A stretch of DNA of 64,000 nt from Prostheceraeus crozeri (GCA_907163375.1 CAJQUW010004442.1:518750-582749), one strand, 5' to 3'; positions 40,801 through 52,898 are shown, counted from the stretch's first letter. A program made the numbers and translations. Notes: generated by a model from the sequence alone, not told the origin.

Positions 40801-40932
40801 AAGCCTGAAATCAATCGGAAGTACGACATCAACTGCTATCCATTGATCGCTTCTACTACGTAGTTATCTGATGTTAAATCTGTTCACTTTCGATTCTAAA
40901 GGGAAGGGTTGAATGTATGACCTGCCACTTAC
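40801..40932 (-). repeat. Right inverted repeat of the Penelope-like element
   Basis: Reverse complement of 38651-38783, ending CCTGCCACTTAC. Here the opposite strand lies upstream of, and open with, the N-terminal coding region. Confidence 0.9.
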
Positions 40933-41141
40933 CATCGTACCTTGAAGGCCAAAGGCCGAAGTACAGTGCAACTTCAGTGCACTTCAGTGTAATCTTTATT
41001 TTAAATAGATCAAAAAAATATACTGGTGCGGAGGCACCAAGTAACTTGGTTTTTCTTTTTATCAATGGATTTGAACCTCCTGAAAAGTTTCATCAATTAT
41101 ATAATGTGCATTGTACAATGATATCAGGCTGCACTTCACAC

Positions 41142-41397
41142 CATAGAAATCGACAACAATAAAACCTCTAGAACGGAGGTTAAGGTTCATGCAATACATA
41201 ATAGTGGCACATAAATCGCACGCATTTTCACTTAGATACACCTGTCAACGGCTGTATCATTGGGTTAGAATCAGTCGCATGTGTAATTCTAAGCTTTTCA
41301 TTGGTCATTCATGCCCCAACTTAGTTCCCCCGGCGGTGCCGCGACCTTGAGTCAATTTCCATTCTAGTCAACTTCAGTTAAACAATCTATTTCTATG
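41142..41397 (+). mobile_element. 256-bp hAT-like MITE, copy 1
   Basis: Short terminal inverted repeats CATAGAAAT/ATTTCTATG bound the element, and an exact 8-bp duplication CTTCACAC flanks it (41134-41141, 41398-41405). A second copy in the opposite orientation lies at 62277-62532. Confidence 0.88.
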
Positions 41398-41405
41398 CTT
41401 CACAC

Positions 41406-42682
41406 CATTCTTTGTAGATATCTCGAAGCAAGATTTCTATGTAATGCTAGAAACTTTGGAAATAGGTAAAATTGTGACATTAACCAAATACATAAACAGT
41501 GCAAATAGCATCAGAACAGATAAATTGCGTCAGCGGCCAATGGCATCGTGATAAGTATTCAGATGTACATTATTAAAGGTTCTGATAGCGCAACATATCG
41601 TTCAATGCGAATTAGTGAGACGAACAGCAAACCGAGGTGCGGAACGTATCTAACAACTTCACGTTTCTCATTAATCGATCCTATTACAGGTAAGACGATG
41701 CGAATTGCTGAATTTTTAAATGATCACAATATGATGTTCTTGTTTCATGCATGTAGCCTATATCACCTATCGTTCCGGACCTCTTAATAAGTAGGACTTA
41801 ATAATTAGGCAAGACGAATGCTGGCGTGCGCTATTAATTTTGAATACATATTCCGATCTGCTTTGATATGCCGTTTTTATCAAACCCTAACATTTTTCAT
41901 TGCAAAAGTATGATGGTACATAACCTTAAAAGATGAAATCATGACTTTCTTAAACATATTAAATATGAATGAAAATGTCCTCACCTTCCAGACAGTGTCA
42001 TCTCGTATTTTTTCAATCGCCTTATCATCAGTCATCTCATTCATTCTCTTTTGTATGTACGTGTTTTTCAATTGAAAAAATATGCGTTCTGATATTCTGA
42101 TATTCAGTGATTCATAAAATGCGAAGAATAAAAAACAAACCGCAAGCGGTGGTGATTAATGACTTTCCACGATTTTAAGGTCCTGCCATATTGGGCAATT
42201 CAGGAACAGCATTGATAAGGATTTAAGTTGATTACGAAATCCGCAGAAATTTCGTCGGTGAATATGAAAGCATTTTCGCATCACTGTGATAAAAATAGCC
42301 ATCAATTTTGATTTAATGAAAGTTGAGTAATTCAAGGTCGGAAGGTTGAGGAATTCAAGGTTGAGTAATCACACATGTTATATCGCTTCATTGCTCTTGA
42401 ATTCTCGAATAAACTCCACCAGTGGTCCAAATTATTATACAGGAGTAGGTTTTAGATATGGCAATGGGAAAATCAATGAATATAGAAAGTCACAATTGAT
42501 TTGAAATTGACCATCGATGATATGCTTGTATGTGTAAAATGTACATGTGCACTGCACAGATTTTTTCGACAATTTTTCTGCAAGGCTGAGCCGGACGTGT
42601 TAATTAGCATGTAGGCCTACAGTAATCAATTCAGCTGGATTCTGATGTACAATGTATGTTACAATAATGAAGTGAACCGTTT
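41406..42682. other. Stretch without recognisable genes
   Basis: Only short unrelated open frames are present. No RNA gene or repeat can be supported. Confidence 0.45.
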
Positions 42683-42850
42683 ACGACTTGTTCCATGGTT
42701 TTATGCAAATACACACCGTCATTAATCAAGTCTACCAAAGTCGGTGGCCTCCAGTTGGTGGTATGGGAGTTGAGCGTCCCTTAAAAATCTTATATTAATC
42801 ATACATGTAGATGTCCCTGGCGGAAACGACGATATCTGAAACAATGAAAA
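42683..42850 (-). mobile_element. LINE D-family 3' untranslated fragment
   Basis: Read on the minus strand this matches 24815-24962 of LINE D: the GGGACATCTA end of coding, CTAATATAAGAT, CAACTCCCATACCA, GGAGGCC and GATTAATGACGG follow in the same order. It is a short 5'-truncated insertion. Confidence 0.8.
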
Positions 42851-43040
42851 TACTGACAAGATACCTGGGCTGACATCTATGATATGAAACGTTGCCGACT
42901 AAATGCAGAATGAAATCATAGATAGCGGATAGTAACATACCTGATGTCCATGAATGCGATCATGCTATATCAACATAATTGACTTTTCTAATAAATGTAA
43001 ATATGGATATCACACTGCTACTTCATATGATTTCTATGAT

Positions 43041-43385
43041 AGTAATGGACAAAAGACCGTTCCAGGACAGGACAAAATTCTCAAATTTTTTGCACTTTTA
43101 AAAACGACTAAATTTAAGAATTTTGGTCATGTTTTCAGGTTTTAAGACCTAAATTCATAAATTTAGTCCATTTTAAAAGTACCATTTTTGAAAAATTGGT
43201 ATTTTAAAAGAACGACTAAATTTAAGAATTTTGGTCATTTTTCAGGTTATGAAGACCTAAATTCATAAATTTAGGCGTTTTTAAAAATACCGAATTTCTC
43301 AAATTTTTCAAAATCTCAAATTTGTGATTATGATTATTTTCTCCTGAAAATCATGACCGTTCCAGGACACCGAAAAATCATAAAA
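43041..43385 (+). repeat. Left terminal inverted repeat of Polinton B
   Basis: Aligns over ~340 bp with the reverse complement of 60868-61210 at well above 90 percent identity by eye. The main difference is ~10 extra bases (CGTTCCAGGA) near 43058. Confidence 0.93.
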
Positions 43386-44822
43386 GTTAAGAATCTCAAA
43401 TTTGAGAATTACAATTTTTTATCTCGAAAATCATGACCGTTCCAGGACACCGAAAATCATAAAAATTAAGAATCTCAAATTTGTGATTATGATTATTTTC
43501 TTGCTCAAATCAAGACCGTTCCAGGTGTTTTAGTAATTCCAGTAGTTGCTACTGCTTTGCACTCAGATGATCACTCAATTGTAGAGAACATCTGCTTCTC
43601 GCATTTATGAAGAAAAGCATTTCAGAGCAAAGAGCTGTGACCCCCACTCAAACATTTGAAAGGAAACAATGTATTAAAGAACAAACAGCTACTACACCCA
43701 CTTAGACATTTGTGAGACGTGGAATATATATCCAGCAAATCCTACTCCGGCTGCAGTGCCGTGAAACAATACACAACAACAATAATCGATATGGCTATTT
43801 CAAACAATTGTGCTGGAGACTTATTTAATTTAACAGTGTTTCTTGTCAGTGAAGGTTGTGTCAAAACGCTCTCGTCATATATTTCTCAAAATAAGTCAAG
43901 ATTAATTTGAAGATAGAAGAAAACAATCGTTGCCAGGGAGGATGGAAAAATTACGAGAGGAATTGAAGAGGAATATATTTGAGAGGCATGAATTTACAGA
44001 TTCTTTGGAGAATTTTATAGAGCCAAATGGTGGAGAGGATAATACAATTGTAAACTTACGCAAATTCTTGTTGCATGAAAAAAGAGACAATTCACTCAGT
44101 GTTATGTGTAAAATTTTTATCGGCAAACACATCAACTATCTGCTCTCTCTTTGTGATAATGACAAGACTTATTTTTATAGTCTCTTGAAGAAAAATCAGA
44201 TCAATTACCGAAGTTTCATTTGTTATGAAATTGGGTAAATTAGCAGACAAATTTCCTACGCTTTGTAGGGTGTCTGTTCCTCTTGGACTTTTAAAAACGC
44301 GACCTAACTATATTGGAAGATTGTGTAAAGCAATTGTGTGACATTCTAAATGATTCCATTCTTCTCCCAAACAATGGTGCGTCATTACCGTCAATACCGC
44401 GCTGACATATTCAATGGAATTTGGATGTTAAACTCCGCTATTGTTACTGCGATGCGGCCGCACGACACTTTATTTTCAATGTTTAGACCTATGCCATTTC
44501 ATTATAATTTTCTTGAACAATGGTGCGCCATTCAGCTAAAATACCGCGCTTCAACCAACTAGAACGCGTCCACGCCGTGGACAGAAATCCCATTGTTAAG
44601 AAAACTTAACATTCTTGTATCTCTCTGTTTTATATGCAATGCTATTTCCTGTTCTACATGTACATACAATTACTATGCCATTCAGCTAAAATACCGCGCT
44701 TCAATCAATTAGAACGCGTCCACGCCGTGGACATATCTTCATGTATTCTGTGAATGTAACCAAAGTGAATGTATCCAAAGTGAATGTATGCCAATAGGAT
44801 GTAACCAAAGAGAAACATCAAT
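43386..44822. other. Polinton B left subterminal region with a small unknown frame
   Basis: It holds subterminal CCGTTCCAGGACACCGAAAA repeats to about 43525. A plus-strand 102-codon frame at 43930-44238 begins M-P-G-R-M-E-K-L-R-E-E-L-K and is rich in charged and Leu residues. I do not recognise it. Its place beside the end, outside the core gene block, is where Polintons and adintoviruses often carry accessory cargo. In A this part lies outside the window. The stretch 44260-44820 repeats the motifs seen at 1-618. Confidence 0.5.
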
Positions 44823-44882
44823 GTGTTGTTTTTAATTTCACATTTACGGGAATATAATAGAAACATTCTATCTTCTATCAAA

Positions 44883-45305
44883 ATGAGCAACATAAATGAG
44901 TTCTTAAAATTATATGGAACGCAAGCAACTACAAATTTTGATCTAAAGAAAATTGCTAATCAATTGGGAATAAAGAATTTTCACATATTGATGAGAGACG
45001 AATTACAATTCCTAAAAAATAAGCCATCTATAAATTTCATAACAAATCTTCACACATCAGATCAAAAAGGAGTACATTGGTCTGCGGGACAAAGACATAT
45101 AAACGGTTCTAATTATTATTTTGACCGCCCGGAGGCTGAGAACTTTTGGTTCGACTCTTATGGACTTCCCCCAACAAATGAAGTCAAAGAATTACTTGGA
45201 AATGGAACATACAATACTTTTCAAATTCAAACACCAGGGGCTACTTATTGTGGACAATTATGTCTATATGTTTTGTACAAATTACAAAAGGAATACCATT
45301 TCTAG
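44883..45305 (+). pseudogene. PRO: Adenovirus-type cysteine protease (Polinton B)
   Basis: The sequence closely matches PRO of A, with H-W, F-D-S-Y-G and Y-C-G-Q-L-C in the same order. It lacks the mini-hairpin insertion that lengthens the A protein. Only one copy of the N-terminus is present here, so the duplication at 619-867 arose in A. The end of the gene region appears altered, so I treat it as a fossil. Confidence 0.85.
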
Positions 45306-45369
45306 ATATTAAGTTAGAATTGAATAAGGGAATTTAATTCCCGAAAAACATTAGTTCCAAAAATTAAAA

Positions 45370-46668
45370 ATCACTTCGTTGTAATTCATTTTGATAAAAT
45401 CGGCCTCTGATATCTTCATCATCTAAATCATTGATTTCTTAAGTAATCGGATAAGTTTGATTTATTTTACAAACTTCAAATATTTCTTTAGTCCAATAGC
45501 CAACAAAGCCTTTTTCAAATTTATTCTTATACTTAAATATTCTAACTCTATCTCCAATCTTAAATTTCGGCTTAAGTTTCTGCAAATTCGGATTACTCTC
45601 ATTCGAATAATTATTTTCGAATATTTTCTTTCGTATTAAAACAGGATCGTCAGAAGCCTTCTTTGGAGTTTCTTCAATACCTGAATGAACTTTATTATTG
45701 TACTGATCTACAATTCCTGGTAATATCTTCAACCATTTCTGATTTCCTTGCTCAGTAAATTTCTTGAAAATTTTATTTTCTAACGTTCTATTGAATCGCT
45801 CTATTACTACAGCCTTTCCTGCATTTTCAGTTGAATAAACAGTTTCAAATAGTGGCCTAACATTTCGGTTATAAAACTCCGGCCCTTTATCAACAAACAA
45901 TTTCTTTGGCGTTCTATTATTTTCTTTAAAGATTTCTTCAAACGCATATTTAACTGACAGACCACTTTTATTTTTTAAAGGCTTCACCCAAGTGTATCGT
46001 GTATATAAATCTATAACGGTCAATGCGTATTTATAATCTTTTTCATTCGGCATATGAATAAGATCAGCACTCCAAATATCATCTTTATTAAATACTTTTA
46101 CTTTCAATAAATATTTCGGCTTTCTGTATTCTTTATGAATTTCGGACGCATAGCGTCCTAGGTCATTCGACATTTCGGAGGCATAAGTTTCAGAGTTATG
46201 AGTTTTGTCTAAACCCTGTCCGAATAATATTTTAGCTTGTAAAGCTTTCTTAACAAACATTCTTTCAATTCTTTCTCTAAATGTAGGATTTTGAATACTA
46301 TCTAATTCTTGAATCATCTTCTTATCAGCTACATGTCGAGAACTTAGGTCATGATTTCGATAAGCTAAATCATGTCTGTAAGCTGCCGCATCTACTCTAT
46401 TTATTGGTTCTTCACCTGGTTTCGGATTATTATTCTCATCTAGTCTTATATCTAATCGAGTTCCTGGACCGGTATATGAATGCCCAGGTAGATGTTTTTC
46501 TTTTGAATATTTACTCCAAATAAATCCAAGAAGATTTTCTGATGTTTTTTGTATATCACCTCCGGAATGCTGACAATTTGAGGTTTTATGTACTTTTAAG
46601 AGATAATTCAATAAATCTAAATTAGAAATTTTTAATTTAAATAAATTTTCGGAATTAGTAGAATTCAT
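45370..46668 (-). pseudogene. INT: PLA2-like domain fused to DDE integrase (Polinton B)
   Basis: One 409-codon frame (45439-46668) holds both modules. Residues 65-69 read Y-T-G-P-G and residues 99-103 H-D-L-A-Y, the calcium-loop and catalytic dyad motifs of parvovirus-type phospholipase A2. R-H-x-A-D-K follows at 111-116. The integrase core has Asp202 (W-S-A-D-L-I-H), Asp260 (F-V-D-K-G-P-E-F) and Glu290 (E-R-F-N-R-T-L). The integrase would insert the linear genome, and the lipase could in principle breach a membrane during entry. Whether it is one protein or two in life is unknown. The C-terminal part of the gene region runs to about 45370. The element is a fossil. Confidence 0.88.
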
Positions 46669-46701
46669 TTTAAAAGATAAAAAAAAATGTTTTACCTAAT
46701 C

Positions 46702-46735
46702 GGACCAAAGGTCCTCAGGTTACTAACCTATCGAA
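46702..46735. repeat. Mini-hairpin cluster in Polinton B
   Basis: GGACC-AAA-GGTCC (46702-46714) and AGGTTA-C-TAACCT (46717-46729) are followed by another A-loop hairpin with AACC-AAA-GGT. A similar set lies at about 47388-47430. Confidence 0.8.
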
Positions 46736-46750
46736 CCAAAGGTCCTGAGG

Positions 46751-47230
46751 TTATTTCCGAATCATACTAGGACTTAGATATATTCCAGAACCATCTTTAG
46801 TTTCTTTAATTTCAATTAAATCATCAACATTGTGGAGAATATTTTTAGGAACTCGTTTTCCTTCATCAACTAAATTTAATTTACTAATAAAATTGTCTAC
46901 TATTCCTTCACCCCTAGCAACTTTCTCTAACTCTCTATTATGACGTTTTTGTTCTTCTAATTCTGCCTTCTCTGATTTATTTTTATTTACTGCTTGGACA
47001 ATACCAGCTGTCCCACCTGCAACACTTCCTGCAGCTGCTATGCCTCCTATTATTAGTGGAATTAATGGGAGAATTCCGCCAGTCTTTTCTTCTTGTAATT
47101 TAATATTCTCAATCATTGGTTTACTTATGTAATATTTCTTTTTGCTAATCGTAATAGTTTTAGGTGTATTTTTGTCAACAATGTTACGTAACTTTAATTC
47201 AACAGTTTTATTATTATTACTTTTCGCTTG
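46751..47230 (-). pseudogene. pX-like protein (Polinton B)
   Basis: It is nearly the same as the A gene, with G-G-I-L-P-L-I-P and the Gly/Ala hydrophobic run intact. The 121-codon open part covers the hydrophobic and C-terminal regions. The N-terminal coding sequence upstream to about 47230 is recognisable. Confidence 0.75.
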
Positions 47231-47449
47231 CGAAATTTTTAATAAAAAAATTTTAAGTTAGGAAAAATTTTGATCTATTCTAGTTATGAATAAATTTTAA
47301 GTTAAGAACAAATTTTAATCTATTCTAGTTATGAATAAATTTTAAGTTAGGAAAAATTTTAATTAACCAATCGACGAAGTCTTGGGCTTTAGCCGATCGG
47401 ACCAAAGGTCCTCAGGTTACTAACCCATAGAACTTTGTTGAGAGGCTTT

Positions 47450-49805
47450 AGCCAATCCTAGCCATCTTTCCATTAAAAATTTCAATAAAATATTTTACAT
47501 CTTCTAGCAATAAACCATAAGCCATCAATGAAGTTGTGGAATCTTTCTTTTCAATATTAATTGTTACATCACAACCAGTCTTGATAATATCTTCAGATTG
47601 TGCACTTAAATCGAAACAGAAAACAGGATATAAATGTCTCCAATCTCCAGGACTTAATTGTGGTTCAACTCCAAATTCTATACAAAGATTTCGATAAGCA
47701 TCATATCCCTAGACATCGGATAACATTATTAGGACTAGACCGGACAGCGCCTATTTAATACACTATCAGCTGATGACCACAAGCGAATGTCGCTACCGAG
47801 TGGCTTTAATTCTGAAAAATTGTTTTACTATGCTATTTGTGTAAACAAACAGTAGCGCAATTTTTAAATTAGCGAAATTTTTATTAAATTTCCTCTGGCT
47901 GTAGAATGCTTTCTTTTGAAAATCCAAGATAATGTGCCTTGAAATGACTCCAATCTTGAAAAGATAGATCGAAAATGAATTTACTCTTAGCGTGAATGAA
48001 ATTGTTCGAGTATATTTCGCATAATCTTCAGAGTACAGTTTCCAGCAAATATTTTTGATAGATGTTCTTAAGCCTAACTAAGTAATAAGCAGAAAGACAT
48101 TAACATGGCAGTAAGATAAATGAAAACTTTTCAAAAATGGGCTTCTTAATCGGTTTGGTATTACTCCTGACTCAGGTCGTCCCCTAAAAATCTATCACTT
48201 ATACAGATTATTCCGCAGAACTGAGATATGGCGTCTCATTAATCATTTTGTGAACTTCGAGCGTCCCGGCTAAAGATAAGCAGCACCCGGAATAACTGGG
48301 ATTTGTCCTGGCCACTTCGGGCAAAAAGTACTATTTTACATCATTTCTTGTTAGCGCGAAGGGCGAGTTATCCCGAGTACAATGAAAACAGATTTATTAC
48401 AACAGTGTGTACGTAAAATTTGTATTATCATGAGATTAAAGATAGGCTGTTCATTTGCAATTACCTGTGAAATGAAATGTCTTCTGCTGTTGCCAATTCG
48501 GAGTATTTAAGTCTGCAATTATGGACGATGCAATATCTCCTCATCTCTACTCTCTCTCAGCTGATAATAAACACGTGGTTATCGAAATTTTAAATTCTCT
48601 CGTTGTAATAATTGCTTTATACAAACAATATTTCCATGTCGCTACCGAACGGCTTTAAAGGCCACGGGAAATCAGCTGTGTCCGGTCTAGTCCTAATAAT
48701 GTTATCCGATGTCTATGATCATATCCTTCCATAAATTGATTATTGGTATCATCGAATCTTAATGGATCAATTGGATATCGGGTTTGATTTAAAGCAACTT
48801 GTAAACTTCGAATTGTATTAATATGGAAAAGATTATTGTTCTTATCAAAACTTGGAGAATTATTTCTTTGAAAAGTTAGTAATAAATATCTTGGAGTATT
48901 CGAAGTTCTAGTAAAATACCAGTTAAATCTTTGCTCTGAAAAAGTTACTGAACTAGCAGTACGCTTTAGAAAATTTACTGGAATTGGTTTCTTAGTGTTT
49001 AATCTATTTGCAATATCTAATTCGTCCTCTAAGCTAGGAGTAATATGCTTAATCCACCATTCAAGTCTATCAATTTTTAAATATGCTTTTTTTCAGTTTT
49101 ACCATAAAAGATTAATTCACTATTTGCTGTGCGATGAAGTATTAATTTAAATTTTAATTGACATGATATTTTGTCATAATCTAAATATCCGAATAATGGA
49201 GACAATGACCAATTTACTGTCTGTTTACTTTTCTTGTTAAATTCACGTCTTTCTTTATATGCAGTATTGTTTGTTTTATTTAAATGTTTTGCAATATTTT
49301 CTACATCTTTCGCAATTCCTGCTGCATCTGTTCCAGTGTGAGTTAAATCATCAACAATTATACCATCATTAGCATCAGGAAACCAACCTTCGATTTCATA
49401 CTTTTTATTATTTTCACCAATTGTTACAAATCTAAGCATTGTATCAATTACACCTGGAGAATCACTTATTGTTTCTATATTTTGAGTTGCAACATCTAAA
49501 CGCATTTGTGTAAATAATATTGGAAAAAAATTATTCTCTAATGCAATACTATCGGTTTCTGGTAATGGTGTTGTAAAATTGGCATCACTATATAAAGAAT
49601 ATTCACAATGTAAAAATGAATCAGGTACACGTAGATACATATAACTTTGCTGATTATCAACTTCAAAGATTAAATCTCCTCCAGTATTTACTCTACTGGA
49701 AGATCCGGGATTCATAGCAATTCTTATATAGTCATTCTTTTTTTGATTGTAACTGACGAACGGAGGATCGTCTAATCTAAATTTATCTTCGATAAGCGAA
49801 GACAT
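47450..49805 (-). pseudogene. MCP: Major capsid protein, interrupted by a DNA transposon (Polinton B)
   Basis: Coding sequence on either side of 47709-48717 matches the major capsid protein of A. It starts at the conserved M-S-S-L-I-E-D-K-F. The gene is clearly a fossil, since a 1-kb element lies inside it and other breaks are present. Confidence 0.88.
47709..48717. mobile_element. 1,009-bp non-autonomous DNA transposon inside the capsid gene
   Basis: The ends share a perfect 36-bp inverted repeat starting AGACATCGGATAAC (47711-47746 and 48679-48714). A 9-bp duplication ATCATATCC (47700-47708, 48718-48726) flanks it, and Polinton A shows the empty site at 3980-3995. A 9-bp duplication with long terminal repeats fits a MULE-like family. 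Only short frames occur inside. A direct repeat of GTCGCTACCGARYGGCTTTAA lies near each end (about 47789 and 48640). The perfect ends imply a recent insertion, later than that of Polinton B. Confidence 0.88.
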
Positions 49806-49919
49806 TTTTATAAAAAATAATTTGACTTTTTGTTTTTTCTGACACCCAGAAAAAAAATTTCTCACACCCAGAAAAAAAATTTCTCACACACACAAAAAGA
49901 TTTTTACTAAAATATAATT

Positions 49920-50414
49920 TTAGAATTTTGCTAAACCAGCTCCGCTGTTCACACCATTACCTCTTATTTCTTCAATTGAACGAACCGTAGGTTCTATGGC
50001 TACGCCTGATTTCTTCTCATGTTTACAATTTATCATGTTGGCAATTTTGTTTCTTGTTTCCTCTGAAAGTTTTTTTAATTTTTTCAGTTCTTCAGAATCA
50101 TTCTTAAGTTTACGAATAGTTTCTAGTTGTTTTAATTCGTTTTGAGACTTAACAGCATTTGATATTGCACTAGCTGTACTACCTATAGCAGCTGCTCCTT
50201 TTGCAGCAGATGTAATCAAATCTTTATTATTTTTAATAACATTAACGATACTTCCTATACCAGAAAAGATGCCAGCTCTGCTGTTTACACTATCTCCTTC
50301 CTTTTGAATAGTTTCTACATTGTTATAATGGTAAACAGATTTCATAGATGGTTCATGTGCTATTTTTTGATTTGAAGCAGAATGTTTAAGATTGTGTTTA
50401 TAAATTATAGGCAT
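49920..50414 (-). CDS. pVI-like minor capsid protein (Polinton B)
   Basis: The 164-residue frame keeps the amphipathic G-I-F-S-G-I-G-S region and the C-terminal I-R-G-N-G adenain-type site and G-A-G-L-A-K-F end found in A. It lacks the two mini-hairpins (about 12 codons) of the A protein. It does carry GAACC-GTA-GGTTC and GGC-TAC-GCC hairpins at about 49980-50005. Confidence 0.6.
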   Translation of the reverse strand: MPIIYKHNLKHSASNQKIAHEPSMKSVYHYNNVETIQKEGDSVNSRAGIFSGIGSIVNVIKNNKDLITSAAKGAAAIGSTASAISNAVKSQNELKQLETIRKLKNDSEELKKLKKLSEETRNKIANMINCKHEKKSGVAIEPTVRSIEEIRGNGVNSGAGLAKF

Positions 50415-50449
50415 TTTTTAGTAATAAATTTGTCTTTTGGAATAAATAT

Positions 50450-51372
50450 TTACGTTAAGATTTACGTTTACATTTAGGTGCGTCATCAAGATTTACGTGT
50501 GTGAATGTCCAACAACTTCGTGATAACTTTATTAATTTTCCGTTGCACTTTATCTATCGCGTCAAGCAGCGTGTGATGTACTTTAATTTCTTTTCTATTA
50601 ACTTGCATTTTTTGCTGATTCATCTTCAACGCCGCTTTAAGAGCATTTAAGTTAATTTTAAGAACATCTAATTGTCTTTTAACAGCATCTAACTGTTCTT
50701 TATTTTGTTTAGAGTTTCTTGTAAATTTTTCTTTAATTCGTTTTCTAAATTGATTTTAAGAGTCTTCATTTTATCAACTTTTTGATTAAGTGAGTTTACT
50801 TCATTTATTATTCTATTCATCTTTTTCATTTGTTGTGTAATTTTAGAACTTAATTCATCAACACTTTTTTGGAATGTAGCTTGTAACTGCTTTAAATTTT
50901 TTTAATTCTTTCAGGAAGTTTTTCTATTTCATCTTCTAATTGTTCTTTCAACAATTTTATCTGATGTTTATTTTTAATGACTGCAGATTTTAAGTTTATA
51001 GAAAGTAATATTAAAATTTTTGATTGTTCAGAAATCTTTTTAAAAAGTTTTGCTATATCTGCTTCTAGCTCTCTATCTTTTTTATCAAGTTTTAATAATT
51101 TTTCGTTTAATGATTTGTCATTAAGTTTAAGCAACTTTGATTCATTCATCAGTGGAACCAAAACGTCGTTTATATATTTTTCTTTTAAGTCATTGATTTG
51201 TGTATCAACATATTGTTTATTTGTTAACTCTGTATTTTGTTGCGGAAGAGTAGAAAGATGCAATGGACCAGATAAAACGTCTCCAGTTTTCATGATATAA
51301 TTTTCTATTTCTATTTCTGATTCACGATTATTCGGGATGTATGCACCTCCACCAACATTTGGTAACATCATT
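50450..51372 (-). pseudogene. Fibre-like coiled-coil protein (Polinton B)
   Basis: The gene matches the fibre-like gene of A, with the S-G-P-L-H-L and N-K-Q-Y-V-D-T motif block kept near its start and a long heptad-rich body. It looks broken. Confidence 0.75.
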
Positions 51373-51439
51373 TTGTAAACAATAAAAAAGTAATTTTTTT
51401 CTAAAAAGTAATTTTTTCTTACATAAAAAATAAAAAAAA

Positions 51440-52720
51440 ATGGAAAAAGCAAATTTAAAAAAATTATATTTGCCCGTATCATCCTGTTCTTCTTATTCGA
51501 TGAGATCATCGGGATTTGAAAATAAATGTTTTGATAATAATAATAATCCATGTATAGATGTTAATGTTTTGTTTGAATTGCAAGCCGAAATATTTAAAGA
51601 ACAAACAAAAGGTTTACCTTCTATAGAAACTAACTATTGTATATTTCCAGGTGATCCATTTATTAAATTTATGGATGTTGTAAGTAAATATAATGATGTG
51701 GCTTATGTAGAATTAAATAAAGAAAACATGGTTATAATAGGTCATAATAATGTTTATGGTTTTATTAGAGCAGTGTTGCCAATCAGTAATACAGATTGGA
51801 TAGAAACTAAAATTATCAATTATATCAACATTAGAGAATTAGTAAAAAAATTAAAATCTTTTTCGAAAGAAAAAATTAGATTATTTGTTGATGAGTTTAA
51901 TCAATATAATATTCATATTGAAAGTAAAAAACATAATGAAGAATTATTATGTCAAGTGTGTTATAGAGATACAATTTATAAAAAAGAAATTTCTGATATG
52001 CCACAAAGATATGATGATGATGCCTGTATAGGATTATATTCAAACTTAAATATTAATTTATTAGAATCTTATATAAATGGGTTATCACAACAAGAAAAAA
52101 TTTATATGTGGACTACACCTTATACTATTAACAATGACCATAATCATGATAATTTTAAAGAATCTTATAATAATAATTTTAAAGAATCTTATAATAATAA
52201 TGATGATAATATAGATGATGATTCTGAAACATCTGAAAAAGGTGTAGATGTTAACAAATATTATAAAAATATTAGTAATTATAAAATTGTAAGTGAAGAA
52301 AAATTTATATCTCAGCATGATATTAATACTACATATAATCAAATTCATCTAAATTTCATTTTCTTACAATTGAAAATAATAATGATGGAATAGTTGAAGA
52401 TACTATTAGACAACAATGTGTCGGGTCTACAAATTTTAAATTAGGATTTACATCTAATCAATTTAAAATTAAAATCTAAAAAATTAAAATTAAATTTAAA
52501 ATCCATCTTTAATAAAAACTAAAAATGAATCAGATTATGGTGGTGTTATTAAATTTTCCAAAAGAGAACAAAGACCAATATTTTTCTCTATTATATTATT
52601 ATCAGATAATAAATATAATTTAGAGTTAGATATACCAATAAGAGAATGGCATCCAATTCCAAAAAGTGTAATTTATGATGTTGAAGAATCAATTTCTGAT
52701 GATGAAGAAATTATATTATA
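51440..52720 (+). pseudogene. Clamp-like conserved protein (Polinton B)
   Basis: It is collinear with the gene at 6796-8118 of A, including the L-P-I-S-N-T-D-W-I-E block and the acidic C-terminus. The linker lacks the mini-hairpins. It looks broken. Homology with A ends around 52780, which marks the left edge of the exchanged polymerase cassette. Confidence 0.75.
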
Positions 52721-52898
52721 AATTATCTTTTAATATTAAATTATTAAATTATCTTTTGATAAAACATTATATGATAAAGAAAATAAAATAACTAAAGAAC
52801 GCGAAATATATAATAATATATAATAACTCTCAAGACCTTGATAATAGAATGTTTATATCTAAAATTAAAATACAAATTTTTTCTTTAAAAAACAAAAA

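Larger units (their letters stand above)
38651..40932 (-). mobile_element. Penelope-like element with 132-bp inverted terminal repeats
   Basis: On the minus strand a charged N-terminal region (40790-40237) is followed by a reverse transcriptase with F-V-K-D-H-K, S-L-D-V-E-K-L-Y-P-S-I-P, R-G-V-P-M-G-C and Y-I-D-D-V-V (40200-39600), an F-L-D-L-T-L segment, and a GIY-YIG-type module V-V-Y-Q-Y-T-C-K-T-C-N-E-N-Y-I-G (about 39010-38945). It ends with I-N-K-P-E-I-N-R-K-Y near 38780. Almost identical inverted repeats bound it (38651-38783, 40801-40932). It interrupts the end of LINE E. The frame looks broken in a few places. Confidence 0.82.
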
